Counted from the first letter of the stretch, positions 1 to 8,619 are shown. The stretch: 64,000 nucleotides of DNA from Agathobaculum desmolans ATCC 43058 (GCF_000701665.1 NZ_JNJN01000006.1:1-64000), one strand, 5' to 3'. A program made the numbers and translations. The notes: generated by a model from the letters alone, not told the origin.

Positions 1-261
1 TTCAGGCAGGCACTTAAAGATCACAAAATCATTCAATCCATGTCAAGGAAGGGTAACTGTTACGACAATTGCATCATGGAGACCTTCTTTGGACGGATGA
101 AAAACGAGATGTTCTACGGGCATGAAAAAGAGTATTCCTCTTTTGAAACGTTTGCTAAGGCCGTTGACACCTACATAAATTACTACAACAACGAAAGAAT
201 CCAAGCGAAAACAAAATGGATGCCTCCCGCAAAATTCAGAGAGGCATCCATGTGCACCTAA
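1..261 (+). CDS. IS3-family transposase (OrfB/integrase core), C-terminal part
   Basis: The reading frame is open from base 1, so the gene begins outside the window. The visible 86 residues carry the end of the DDE integrase core typical of IS3/IS150 transposases: the stretch SRKGNCYDNCIMETFFG, whose glutamate (ME) is the third catalytic acidic residue of DDE enzymes, followed by the usual YINYYNNERIQAK tail. It ends at TAA 259-261, about 40 bp before the probable right end of the element. It would act in cut/copy-and-paste transposition. Nothing shows whether the whole element is intact, since its left part is missing here. Confidence 0.9.
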   Translation, partial: FRQALKDHKIIQSMSRKGNCYDNCIMETFFGRMKNEMFYGHEKEYSSFETFAKAVDTYINYYNNERIQAKTKWMPPAKFREASMCT

Positions 262-274
262 TTCAATTTTTAAT

Positions 275-300
275 GTGTCCAGAATCCTGGGTACATATCA
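275..300 (+). repeat. Probable right terminal inverted repeat of the IS3-family element
   Basis: Downstream of the transposase stop the sequence GTGTCCAGAATCCTGGGTAC leads to TATCA at base 300. Read inward from the end it begins TGATATGTACCC, a TG-starting tip as expected for IS3-family ends. The left repeat is outside the window, so the boundary is inferred and no target duplication can be checked. Confidence 0.55.
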
Positions 301-346
301 GAACGCGGCTCCGTCCATTTTACCCAATCAATCCCGTTTCCAAACA

Positions 347-375
347 TTGAAGCAAACCCGAGAAAATTGTATAAT
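347..375 (+). promoter_or_regulatory. Strong sigma-A-like promoter with no downstream gene
   Basis: TTGAAG (347-352), a 17-base spacer and a perfect TATAAT (370-375). No open reading frame with a ribosome binding site follows. A hairpin terminator lies about 110 bases downstream, so the unit could make a short RNA of roughly 130 nt or be the leftover leader of a lost gene. Confidence 0.5.
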
Positions 376-483
376 CTAAGAAAGATTGAAACAAGTCAGT
401 CTGGTTTTGTGTCTATATAGGTGCAGTGAAACAAGTAGACAAATTTCCAGTTTATTAAACCAAACAGCACATACTGACCGATA

Positions 484-511
484 GGGGTAAGGTTGAAATA
501 CACCTTGCCCC
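484..511 (+). terminator. Hairpin terminator closing the orphan promoter unit
   Basis: GGGGTAAGGT pairs with ACCTTGCCCC (one G-T wobble) and is followed by TTTT on the plus strand, the form of an intrinsic terminator. Confidence 0.5.
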
Positions 512-548
512 TTTTCATTCCGCTATGGTTATTTGCAAAAATGAATGA

Positions 549-690
549 GGCTCCACGGAACTGCAAAAGTCCTGTGGAGCCTTGAGACTGTCGAAAAACT
601 TCGTTTTTCTGACAATCTATGTTTGGGCTACGCCAAACATGAACGAAAAAGAAATTCCCGTGCAGCAACTCATTTTGCACAAATTATTGA
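549..690. repeat. Multi-hairpin intergenic repeat, copy 1
   Basis: Three stems follow each other: GGCTCCAC/GTGGAGCC (549-581), TGTCGAAAAAC against GTTTTTCTGACA (589-614), and ATGTTTGG/CCAAACAT (619-640). A GAACGAAAAA tract follows. The second and third stems and the tract match the repeat at 57182-57360 closely, and a decayed version lies near 22010. The element fills the gap between the IS end region and the AI-2E permease gene. I see no credible protein; the antisense frame only translates the hairpins. Confidence 0.7.
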
Positions 691-767
691 AAAAACGTTA
701 AAATCCTTCGGTTTTCCAACAAAAAGCAGTGCCAATCACACTCTTTATCGGCATACTAACGCACTTT

Positions 768-1937
768 TCAGCGTATCTTTGCCTCCTCAATTCCACGTAC
801 ACGAATCTGCTCCCGCACGTATTCGCGCAGCAGCGTATATACCACAGATACGATCGGGATCGCAAACAGAATACCGAGCACGCCGGCAAAGCTGGCGCCC
901 AATGTAACCGCAACCAGTACCCAAATTGACGGCAACCCCACCGAACTGCCAACAACACGGGGATAAATAATGTTGCCCTCAATCTGCTGCAAAACAAGGA
1001 ACAACAAAACGAACCACAGCGCCTGCACTGGATTGGCGATCAAAATCAGGAACGCACCTACGATACAGCCGATAAATGCACCAAAAATAGGAATCAATGC
1101 GGTCACACCGATCAGCACAGCAATCACCAGCGCATAGGGCATGCGAAACAGCGACATGGTGATAAAAAACATCAGCCCCAAAATAAAGGCTTCCAAGCAC
1201 TGGCCGGATAAAAAGCTGTTGAAAGACGATGAAGTCAGGTAGCATACCTCAATGAATCGATCCACGTGCCGCTCCGGAAATACTGCATAGAACAGTCGGC
1301 GGAACTGACGGCCCAGATTTTCTTTCTGCAGCAAAATATAAATTGCAAAAACCAGTCCGATAATCGTATTGGCCACGCCGCTGGCCACCGAAGTAGCAAT
1401 ATTGAGCGTACTGCTGAGAAAATTGCTGTTCTGCAAAAAGTCCTTGATCAGTATGCCGACTTCCCGCCAATCGACATTAAGAAAATTATCGCGCAGCGAT
1501 GCGATCTCGTCACGGAATATGGGAAGCATATCAGCCGCCTGATCCAGCATCTGCGGGATGCGCACACTCATATAGGACAATTCCCGCCCGATTGCTGCAA
1601 ACGATTTGTACAGCTCGGGAACGACCATGAACAGCACAACTACCACAACGCCGAACACAACCACAATCGTCAGAATCAGGCTCAGTATCCGCTTCAGCTT
1701 GCGCGCCCGAGAGGTCGCGCTCCATTTCTTATGCGCAAATATATTTTTCTCAAAAAAGCGCATCGGCACATTAAGCACAAATGCAATGCAGCCGCCGATT
1801 AAAAACGGTGTGATCAGACCAATGACATAACGGAGCGCACCGGCAAAAATTTTTGTATTCTGCAGACCCACATACAACAGAATCGCAAAAGCGATCAATC
1901 CCATGATTTTTTTAATATTTTTCTTGTTCAGATCCAA
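768..1937 (-). CDS. AI-2E family (YtvI/YhhT-type) membrane permease
   Basis: A 389-residue integral membrane protein of the AI-2E transporter family (formerly UPF0118/DUF20). Hydrophobic segments near residues 12-28, 34-56 and 75-95 are followed by a soluble stretch (about 100-180) and a second block of membrane helices (about 190-375), the normal family plan. The family includes the autoinducer-2 exporter TqsA but also Na+/H+ antiporters and uncharacterised permeases, so the substrate is unknown. The gene starts at ATG 1937 and stands alone, with the dacF-like gene diverging from it. Confidence 0.85.
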   Translation of the reverse strand: MDLNKKNIKKIMGLIAFAILLYVGLQNTKIFAGALRYVIGLITPFLIGGCIAFVLNVPMRFFEKNIFAHKKWSATSRARKLKRILSLILTIVVVFGVVVVVLFMVVPELYKSFAAIGRELSYMSVRIPQMLDQAADMLPIFRDEIASLRDNFLNVDWREVGILIKDFLQNSNFLSSTLNIATSVASGVANTIIGLVFAIYILLQKENLGRQFRRLFYAVFPERHVDRFIEVCYLTSSSFNSFLSGQCLEAFILGLMFFITMSLFRMPYALVIAVLIGVTALIPIFGAFIGCIVGAFLILIANPVQALWFVLLFLVLQQIEGNIIYPRVVGSSVGLPSIWVLVAVTLGASFAGVLGILFAIPIVSVVYTLLREYVREQIRVRGIEEAKIR

Positions 1938-2114
1938 TATACCGCCCTCTTTGCAGATAATATCTCATTCAAACACTTTTTTCATGCAAAGTCAATAGAA
2001 ACAGCCAATTATTCACGATATTTTAAGAATTTTCCGTTTTTCTCTGCCCACGTGATCTTCCCTTCCCCCTGTTGCAGCGTAATGTAACGTATTTCCTTAT
2101 TCGAGAAAATCTGC

Positions 2115-2120
2115 TATACT
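2115..2120 (+). promoter_or_regulatory. -10 element (TATACT) for the D,D-carboxypeptidase gene
   Basis: TATACT lies 52 bases before the start codon at 2173, in the 235-base gap between divergent genes. The matching -35 is poor (TTCCTT at a 16-base distance), so the promoter call is tentative. Confidence 0.35.
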
Positions 2121-2172
2121 ATTTGCAGCGGCTCCCTGCCGCCGATCAATCGGAGAGAAAGAAGGCATAAAG

Positions 2173-3666
2173 ATGAAAAACAGAATTATTGCATTATTCT
2201 CCGCCGCCGTACTGTGCTTTGGCATTTGTCTGCCGCAAGCATCGGCGCTGCAAATTCGCGCGGAAAGCGCATTTGTGATGGATGGCAATACCGGCGAGGA
2301 GCTTTACGCCGATCAAGCCGATCAGGCACGGGTACCCGCCAGTATGACCAAAGTACTGACCGCCTATATCACCTATCAGGAGATGGCTGCCGGGCGCCTT
2401 ACACCGGAAACAGCGGTTAAAATCAGCAAAAATGCCGCTGCAAAATCGCGGGACAGCAGCTATCCCATGGCAGTTCCACTGCAGGAAGGCAGCACCTACA
2501 CGGTGGACACCCTTCTGCATCTCATCATGATCCCCTCTGCCAGCGCATCCTGCATTGCAATGGCGGAGCACATCAGCGGCAGTGAAAGCGCCTTTGTAGA
2601 ACGCATGAATCAAACCGCCAAAGAGCTCGGGCTGAATGCCACCTATTTTAATTGTCACGGCGCCCGTCCCAACTACATCACTGCCCGTTCGCAGGCCAAG
2701 CTGACCAAAGCGTTTATCGACACCTACCCGGATATTCTCCGGATCACATCTAAGAGCGGCGTTACCTTTAATGGGCGATATTACAACAATACCAACCATA
2801 TGCTCAACACCATGGCACCCTATGAGGGCTTAGACGGGTTCAAAACCGGTACGATCGCTGAGTCCGGATACTGCGTCACCACCACAGCTGTGCGGAATGG
2901 TCATCGTGTGATTGCAGTAGTGATGAAATCTACCAGCGATACACAGCGTTTTGCGGATTCCCGCCAGCTGCTGGATTATGGTTTTGAGCAGATCCGTCTG
3001 CGGGATGCTTCCCGTGCCGCTACGCAAGTGCAGCTCCTTGCGCAGCCTGACAGCATCCGCCCGTATCAGCCGGTGTCCTTTCAGGTTAAGCTGAGCGGCG
3101 TATCCGTTCCCTATACCGCAAAGGCACAATGGTATATCAATGATGAGCCGATCGCCCAGTACGGAAATGACAGTTTTCAGGCGGCAAACGGTAAGATCAG
3201 CACCATGCATTATACCCTGCACGAGCTGAACGCAGCGGAGATGACCGTTCGTTTTGCATTAACCATGCCCGACGGCAGTGAAAAATCCGCCGAAGCGGTC
3301 GTACCGATCGAGCAGCGTCCGCTGACCTTTACCGGCTCCCTGAATATCCAAAGCGCTGCCGTCTATCCGGGTAAGGCTTTGACCGTGACCGCCGCAATCG
3401 CAGGCCGCAATGGGCTCAGTCCGATCCACCTGCCCGCCGGCTGGATGTGGGATGGCGAACCGATTGACGGCTATACCAATCCGGCCTTTGCTGTCATCAA
3501 TGATGCGGCAGACAGCCAGTATCAACTTCGGATCCCGGCAGATGCACAGCCCGGCTCGCATACGCTGTCATTCTTTGTCGGCGCTGACGGCAGCACCGGT
3601 GTTGAACCGCTGCTTCTATCCGCTGATATCACAATCGTGTCCGCCCCTGCCGATTTGCAGCGATAA
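2173..3666 (+). CDS. D-alanyl-D-alanine carboxypeptidase (DacF-like, peptidase S11) with Ig-like C-terminus
   Basis: A secreted penicillin-binding protein that would trim D-Ala from peptidoglycan stem peptides outside the membrane. A signal peptide covers about residues 1-25. The S11 catalytic domain has the nucleophile motif SMTK (S57-K60) and KTG (224-226). The second motif, normally SxN, reads S122-A-S124, so the conserved Asn is Ser here. After the catalytic domain, about residues 280-490 look like two beta-rich, Ig-like modules rather than the usual short PBP5 tail and membrane anchor, giving 497 residues against about 390 for DacF. The start has GAGAAAGAAGG upstream. Confidence 0.85.
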   Translation: MKNRIIALFSAAVLCFGICLPQASALQIRAESAFVMDGNTGEELYADQADQARVPASMTKVLTAYITYQEMAAGRLTPETAVKISKNAAAKSRDSSYPMAVPLQEGSTYTVDTLLHLIMIPSASASCIAMAEHISGSESAFVERMNQTAKELGLNATYFNCHGARPNYITARSQAKLTKAFIDTYPDILRITSKSGVTFNGRYYNNTNHMLNTMAPYEGLDGFKTGTIAESGYCVTTTAVRNGHRVIAVVMKSTSDTQRFADSRQLLDYGFEQIRLRDASRAATQVQLLAQPDSIRPYQPVSFQVKLSGVSVPYTAKAQWYINDEPIAQYGNDSFQAANGKISTMHYTLHELNAAEMTVRFALTMPDGSEKSAEAVVPIEQRPLTFTGSLNIQSAAVYPGKALTVTAAIAGRNGLSPIHLPAGWMWDGEPIDGYTNPAFAVINDAADSQYQLRIPADAQPGSHTLSFFVGADGSTGVEPLLLSADITIVSAPADLQR

Positions 3667-3671
3667 AACAG

Positions 3672-3699
3672 GAAAAGTCAGGCCACGGCCTGACTTTTC
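3672..3699 (+). terminator. Intrinsic terminator after the carboxypeptidase gene
   Basis: GAAAAGTCAGGC pairs with GCCTGACTTTTC, followed by TTGTTTTTAT. The stem resembles the AAAAGTCAGG/CCTGACTTTT stem inside the repeat at 57309-57341. Confidence 0.8.
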
Positions 3700-3780
3700 T
3701 TGTTTTTATATCTGCCGTTGTGTTTTGCTCCGCGCGTGGCCACATCATAGCGCCAGCGCGTTTCACACAAGCCGCGTCGG

Positions 3781-4290
3781 TCAAAGTGTGAGAGACGGCG
3801 CTGTATATGTACGTGCCGCCATTTCACTGTTCAGCATATACAATCCCTTAGCATCCCCGCCAAACAGCTCCATCTTGGTGATCATATCCGCCGAATTCTT
3901 TTCCTCTTCTCCCTGCTCCTTCACAAACCAGTCGAGGAACTGCACGGTACGGAAATCCCGGCATTCCTGTGCCGCCGCATAAATCGCATTGATCAATGCC
4001 GTAACATATTTTTCATGCGCTAAGGCCGCCTTCAGCGGGTCCATCGGTGTGGCATAAGACTGATCCGGCTTGGCGATCGCATCCAACGTTACCGCTTCGC
4101 CGTTATTATGCATATACTGGTAAAACAGCATCGCATGATCCTGCTCTTCCTTTGCCTGTATCTGATACCAGTTCGCAAATCCCTCCAACCCCTTGGATGC
4201 ATAAAAGTTTGCCATATCCAAATACAGATAGGCGGAGTAAAACTCCTTATTGATCTGATCATTGATCAGCACAGATACCTTTTGATCCAT
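3781..4290 (-). CDS. Ferritin (FtnA type)
   Basis: A 169-residue non-haem ferritin that would oxidise and store iron in the cytosol as a 24-subunit cage. The four-helix ferritin sequence is complete. Ferroxidase ligands are visible as E in NKEFYSAYLYLD (about residue 15) and the KEEQDHAM helix (about 46-53), with a later acidic site in the EEEKNSAD region. I chose the ATG at 4290 rather than further upstream because CAGGAGGT sits eight bases before it and family members start this way. FeoAB, the iron uptake pair, lies at the other end of the window. Confidence 0.92.
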   Translation of the reverse strand: MDQKVSVLINDQINKEFYSAYLYLDMANFYASKGLEGFANWYQIQAKEEQDHAMLFYQYMHNNGEAVTLDAIAKPDQSYATPMDPLKAALAHEKYVTALINAIYAAAQECRDFRTVQFLDWFVKEQGEEEKNSADMITKMELFGGDAKGLYMLNSEMAARTYTAPSLTL

Positions 4291-4318
4291 TAACAAGACC
4301 TCCTGCAACGCAATATTT

Positions 4319-4373
4319 ACACAAATTTTGTGTAGGTTTGTTTTCAGTATATCATATCCGCGCACGCTGTCAA
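4319..4373 (-). promoter_or_regulatory. Ferritin promoter with palindromic operator candidate
   Basis: On the minus strand TTGACA (4373-4368), a 16-base spacer and TATACT (4351-4346) form a good sigma-A promoter. Just downstream, in the expected 5' leader, lies the perfect dyad ACACAAATTTTGTGT (4319-4333). Its position would let a repressor block transcription. The regulator is unknown; Fur, PerR and other iron or redox regulators are possible. Confidence 0.6.
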
Positions 4374-4409
4374 GAGCTGTACCTCGGATCAGATCAGACA
4401 CCATCTGAA

Positions 4410-4441
4410 AAACCGGACAAAGGTATCCCTTTGTCCGGTTT
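4410..4441 (-). terminator. Terminator of the thiamine salvage operon
   Basis: A 14-bp stem AAACCGGACAAAGG/CCTTTGTCCGGTTT with a 4-base loop and a T run on the minus strand, 39 bases past the thiY stop. Confidence 0.8.
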
Positions 4442-4479
4442 GATCTGTTCCATGCGGCAGCATGTGCGCCGCTGCATCA

Positions 4480-5508
4480 TCAGTATTCGATTGTCGCCAT
4501 CACGTCGGACACCTGCGGTTTGGTCGTGATCAGCCCCTCCGCATACATCCAGTCGATATTCTCCTGCCAGCAAGTTTCGCTCTGGCTGAGGAATGGGGCA
4601 TCCACCGTTTCCATCAACGGCAGCAAAGTTTCGCAGGACTGCTTTTCCACATCCGGGTCAAGGGCGAAATTTGCCTTATCCTGATGATCCAGCAGTACCT
4701 GCAACACCTCATCCGTATGACTTTGGAAATCTGCAAATCCCTTGCCGCAGGCGCGCAGGAAACCGGCCAGCACCTCCGGCTCCTCTGCAATCAGGCTGTC
4801 ATTTGCCAGAAATACCCCCTCATAATACTGCGGAACGCCAAAATCATCCGGGAAAAAGTAATTGACGGCAAAGCCTTCTTTCTCCATCTGCGGCACTTCA
4901 TGGTTGACCAGACAGCCGATCGTTGCATCCACATTGCCAGTCGTCATGGATGCCATTAAGTCAAAGCCCACATCAACCAGCTTGACCGATTCCGGATCGG
5001 CGCCGCTGTTCTGCATAATGCTGTGCACCAAAGCCTCCGACAGCTCCGTGCCCGCATAACCAACCGTTTTGCCCACCAAATCTTCCGGTTTGGTGATGTT
5101 TTTATCCTTCAGGGACAAAATAATATTAAGCGGCGCCTGTACGACCGCCGCAATCGACTTGATCGGTACATTTTGCTCTGCCCGCGCCTGAATCAGATCC
5201 TGCTGGTAATACAGGCCGATATCCGCTTTACCAGCCGCCACCATGCTCATGGCATCGTTGACGCCCGCCGGCGGCTGGATATCAACGGTCAGGCCTTCCT
5301 CTGCAAAATAACCCGCCTGCTCAGCCTGATATAAGAAAGCATGCAGTGCATTCGGATACCAGTCCAACACAACTGTCAGTTTGCGAAGCTGCGCATCCGC
5401 TTCACCACCTGCCGCCGGCTCCTGCGTATGATCCGAACTGCCGGCACAACCGGAAAGCAGCATCGTCCCTGCCATCAAGGCGGCTAAAATCTTCTTTTTC
5501 ATATACAT
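4480..5508 (-). CDS. thiY: ABC transporter substrate-binding lipoprotein, NMT1/THI5-like (thiamine pyrimidine precursor)
   Basis: A 342-residue lipoprotein with lipobox LLSGC near residue 20, then an NMT1/THI5-type periplasmic-binding fold starting LTVVLDWYPNALHAFLYQA. ThiY proteins bind the pyrimidine degradation product formylaminopyrimidine (FAMP) or HMP outside the membrane and hand it to ThiX/ThiZ. The assignment rests on the fold plus the operon: it is the last gene of a riboswitch-controlled run that also encodes TenA, ThiD and ThiM. AAAAGGA lies six bases before the start. Confidence 0.88.
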   Translation of the reverse strand: MYMKKKILAALMAGTMLLSGCAGSSDHTQEPAAGGEADAQLRKLTVVLDWYPNALHAFLYQAEQAGYFAEEGLTVDIQPPAGVNDAMSMVAAGKADIGLYYQQDLIQARAEQNVPIKSIAAVVQAPLNIILSLKDKNITKPEDLVGKTVGYAGTELSEALVHSIMQNSGADPESVKLVDVGFDLMASMTTGNVDATIGCLVNHEVPQMEKEGFAVNYFFPDDFGVPQYYEGVFLANDSLIAEEPEVLAGFLRACGKGFADFQSHTDEVLQVLLDHQDKANFALDPDVEKQSCETLLPLMETVDAPFLSQSETCWQENIDWMYAEGLITTKPQVSDVMATIEY

Positions 5509-5538
5509 TTCATTCCTTTTCTATCGATATTGCAGCGA

Positions 5539-6291
5539 TTACAGGCTTCCACGCCATGTGATCAGCTTTTTTTCCAGCCATGATACGGCAGCCACTGCCA
5601 ACATAGCCACAACACTCAGCAAAACGATCGGGGCAAACACCCCGGCGCCGTCCAGTTGGGTCATCATGCGGCGGCTGAAATACCCCAGACCTGCCTGTGC
5701 GCCCAGCCATTCACCGATCGCAGCGCCGATCACCGACAGCGGGATCGCCATTTTGATCGCTGAAAAAAAGTACGGCAGTGCTGCCGGCAGCTTCAGCTTC
5801 AGGAATATTTCCTTCCGTCCCGCCCCGAAGGTTTGCAGCATGTCTACCATATCGGTTTTGACCGACCGAAACCCATCAAACACCGTCATCGCAATCGGGA
5901 AAAACGTGATGAGAACGGTAACCAGCACCTTGCTCCAAATCGTATAGCCAAACCACAGCACAAACAACGGCGCCAATGCAGTTGTTGGGATGGTTTGCGA
6001 AGCGACGATCAGCGGGTACAGCATCTTCTCCGCGGACGGGCTTGCATCCATCAGCATAGCCAGCAGCAAACCGAGCACTACGGAAATCACCAATCCGATG
6101 CCGGTGCACAGCATCGTTGCAGGCAGATGTGCCGTCAGCAGCGGCTCACGCAATTCCCACATCCGCACCAGAATCTGCGTCGGTGACGGCAGGATATAGG
6201 CGGCGTTCATTCCCATTGCACCGATCTGCCATAGGATCAGCAGGGCGAACAGAAAAAGCATCGCCGGAAGGTTTGCATTTTTCCGTTTCAT
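5539..6291 (-). CDS. thiX: ABC transporter permease for thiamine precursor uptake
   Basis: A 250-residue binding-protein-dependent permease with about six membrane helices and the coupling (EAA) region FGAGRKEIFLKLKLPAALPY near residues 150-170, which contacts the ATPase. Its start codon overlaps the stop of thiZ by four bases (ATGA), showing translational coupling. With ThiY and ThiZ it would import the pyrimidine moiety. Confidence 0.88.
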   Translation of the reverse strand: MKRKNANLPAMLFLFALLILWQIGAMGMNAAYILPSPTQILVRMWELREPLLTAHLPATMLCTGIGLVISVVLGLLLAMLMDASPSAEKMLYPLIVASQTIPTTALAPLFVLWFGYTIWSKVLVTVLITFFPIAMTVFDGFRSVKTDMVDMLQTFGAGRKEIFLKLKLPAALPYFFSAIKMAIPLSVIGAAIGEWLGAQAGLGYFSRRMMTQLDGAGVFAPIVLLSVVAMLAVAAVSWLEKKLITWRGSL

Positions 6292-7043
6292 ACCGTCACC
6301 TCCCGCCGCAGCATATCGATCAGGTTTTCCCGCAGCGAGAGCATCTCGGGCGCTGTCAGGCAGGCACGGGTGCGGGGATATGGCGCAGGCACTGTAAACG
6401 AAACCAGACGGCGGATCGGGGTTTGCTCTACCACCAGCACGCGGCTCGAAAGAAAAATAGCCTCTTCCACATCATGTGTAATAAACAGCACGGTTTTATG
6501 ATCGTTTTCCCACTGGCGGAGCAGCCATTCCTGCATACTGATCCGCGTGAGAAAATCCAATGCAGAAAACGGTTCGTCAAGCAGCAGCAGCTCAGATCCG
6601 GTCAGCAATGTGCGCGCAAAAGCAGCCCGCTGCCGCATCCCGCCGGACAATTCATCCGGGCGCTTCTCTCCCCAACCGGACAAGCCGACATGCTCCAGCG
6701 TATCCGCTGCCCGGCGATCCATCTCCTCCCGGCTTATTCCGCCCCGAATCTCCATCGGCAAGCGCAGATTTTCATGCACCGTGCGCCATGGAAACAACAG
6801 ATCCCGCTGGGGCATATAGCCGCAGTAGCCGCGCCGCCCGTCGATCCGTTCACCACCGACGGTGATCTCCCCGGCCTTGCACGGCAAAAGCTGATTGATC
6901 AAGCGAAAGATAGTGGATTTTCCGCATCCGGACGGACCGATGACCGAAACAAATTCTCCCGGTGCAATAGCAAAGGAAAGCCCGTCGATGATATTGAACT
7001 CTTCGCTGTCATACTGGAAAACGACATTTTGAAAGCGCAGCAT
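6288..7043 (-). CDS. thiZ: ABC transporter ATP-binding protein for thiamine precursor uptake
   Basis: A 251-residue ATPase of the nitrate/taurine/thiamine-precursor importer class. It shows Walker A GPSGCGKST (about 36-44), the signature LSGGMRQRAAFARTLL (about 133-148), Walker B LLLLDEPFSALD and the switch histidine in FITHDVEEA. It sits three bases after tenA and overlaps thiX. It powers import through ThiX. Confidence 0.9.
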   Translation of the reverse strand: MLRFQNVVFQYDSEEFNIIDGLSFAIAPGEFVSVIGPSGCGKSTIFRLINQLLPCKAGEITVGGERIDGRRGYCGYMPQRDLLFPWRTVHENLRLPMEIRGGISREEMDRRAADTLEHVGLSGWGEKRPDELSGGMRQRAAFARTLLTGSELLLLDEPFSALDFLTRISMQEWLLRQWENDHKTVLFITHDVEEAIFLSSRVLVVEQTPIRRLVSFTVPAPYPRTRACLTAPEMLSLRENLIDMLRREVTV

Positions 7044-7046
7044 CGC

Positions 7047-7718
7047 TCACATCGCCTCATTCCACGCCATGTCCCAGAACATAGCCTCGTATCGGGAACA
7101 GGTCACAAAGATATCGATCAGATGCTGCTGCTGAGATGCAGTGCAGTCTGCCGCAAGCCGCTCCATCAGCGCCGTCAGATGCCGGTTTTCTTCTGCATAG
7201 GCCGCGCCCGCATAGCCCTGCACCCATTCGCCGTAAAAGTCATGCTGATCCGCCTGCGGATAGTGCGTTACGATCCAGCGTGCGATATATTCATAGCTGA
7301 GCGCACAGGACAGGACAGCTGCCATGATCTCCGCAGGCCCTTCCTCCGCTGCCACTGCCCGCATATAGGCCGTATAGGACTGATTGCTCAGCGCCGGGCA
7401 GACTGCTTCCGCCTGCGATTCCGAAATGCCGAGCCGCTTCATATAGCCGCGGTGGATCTCCATCTCTCCGTTCAGGATGCTTGCCACATAGGATGCAAAC
7501 AGACGCATGACTTCCGGATCGCGCGACTTGACGACGCCCTGTGCGAATACCTTGGCATAGTCAAACAGATAAACATAATCCTGCAATAAATAGAATCGGA
7601 ATTTTTGAGCAGCAAGGCTGCCGTCCGCAATGCCCCGTACAAACGGGTGCTCCACATAGCCCTCCCAAATCGGGCGGGCAGCGTCCAGCAGTCTTTCGGT
7701 AATGGATTGATTGTTCAA
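7047..7718 (-). CDS. tenA: Thiaminase II / aminopyrimidine aminohydrolase
   Basis: A 223-residue TenA-family enzyme. In salvage it hydrolyses aminopyrimidine released from degraded thiamine to HMP, which ThiD then phosphorylates. Family features include HPFVRGIADGSL near the N-terminus, FRFYLLQDYVYLFDYAKVFA, the acidic YEY segment and the C-terminal GFXD-like WDMAWNEAM. The start is TTG at 7718 with a GGGGGT upstream; no better start exists. A 70-base gap separates it from thiM, the only sizeable gap in the operon. Confidence 0.92.
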   Translation of the reverse strand: MNNQSITERLLDAARPIWEGYVEHPFVRGIADGSLAAQKFRFYLLQDYVYLFDYAKVFAQGVVKSRDPEVMRLFASYVASILNGEMEIHRGYMKRLGISESQAEAVCPALSNQSYTAYMRAVAAEEGPAEIMAAVLSCALSYEYIARWIVTHYPQADQHDFYGEWVQGYAGAAYAEENRHLTALMERLAADCTASQQQHLIDIFVTCSRYEAMFWDMAWNEAM

Positions 7719-7788
7719 GGTGGTACCCCCAATGAATCGTATTTTAGACTGTCGGCTCGTCGGCCGGCAGCACTTGTTGTGTGTTGGC

Positions 7789-8619
7789 TTACAGCGCTTG
7801 TATGCGCAGCCCGGATGCCAGATCAGACGCTGTCAGCAAGCTGACGGCATCGATCAGGCGCGTGCGAAAGGAAGCGGTGCCCTCCATCTCTTCACACACG
7901 CGCGCATACGCCCGTTCTCCGCAATATTTCATCACGCCTGCCGCAGTAACTGCGGCGTCAAATATTTGGTCCGGCACTGCACCGCAGCATACCGCCGTAA
8001 GCGATGTCAGCATACAGCCCGCTCCGGTGATCCGGCACATCCATTCACTCCCGCCTCGCAGCGCCACAGTGCGTGTCCCGTCTGTTGCCAGATCGATCGC
8101 ACCGGAAAGCAGGATGACTGCACGGGTCCTTCTGCTGAAATCCGCAGCCCATGCAGCGGCGGTAGCCAATGTTTCTTCCGTCACGCAATCCAGCGCATCC
8201 GCCTCCACACCGGCTGCATGCGCTCCTTCGGCGGCTGCCAGCGCGTGGATCTCGGATGCATTGCCGCGGATCACAGATACCAGACCCTCCTCCAGCAGCC
8301 GGCTGCACATTTCCCTGCGCAGCCGGCTCGCCCCGGCGGCTACCGGATCGAGCACGACCGGGCGGGCATCCCGCTTCGCCGCCCGTGCCGCCGCCAGCAT
8401 CGCATCCTGTGCACGCAGCGCCCCCATATTGAGCGCCAATGCCTGACTGTGTGCTGTGATCTCTTCTGCCTCGCGTTCATCCTGCGCCATAATGGCCGTA
8501 CCGCCCGCCGCCAGAATGATGTTTGCACAGTCGTTCATCGTCACATTATTCGTAATCGAATGTACCATCGGACGGCTGCGCCGTATCTGTTCCCATATCC
8601 GGCAAACGCGTTCGGTCAC
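7789..8619 (-). CDS. thiM: Hydroxyethylthiazole kinase
   Basis: A 276-residue ribokinase-like enzyme that phosphorylates 4-methyl-5-(2-hydroxyethyl)thiazole (HET) with ATP. It has the typical N-terminal HSITNNVTMNDCANIILAAG and the catalytic GAGC motif (GTGC in most relatives) at about residue 202. The start is GTG 8619, overlapping the thiW stop by four bases. It works with the thiazole transporter candidate ThiW just upstream. Confidence 0.93.
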   Translation of the reverse strand: MTERVCRIWEQIRRSRPMVHSITNNVTMNDCANIILAAGGTAIMAQDEREAEEITAHSQALALNMGALRAQDAMLAAARAAKRDARPVVLDPVAAGASRLRREMCSRLLEEGLVSVIRGNASEIHALAAAEGAHAAGVEADALDCVTEETLATAAAWAADFSRRTRAVILLSGAIDLATDGTRTVALRGGSEWMCRITGAGCMLTSLTAVCCGAVPDQIFDAAVTAAGVMKYCGERAYARVCEEMEGTASFRTRLIDAVSLLTASDLASGLRIQAL

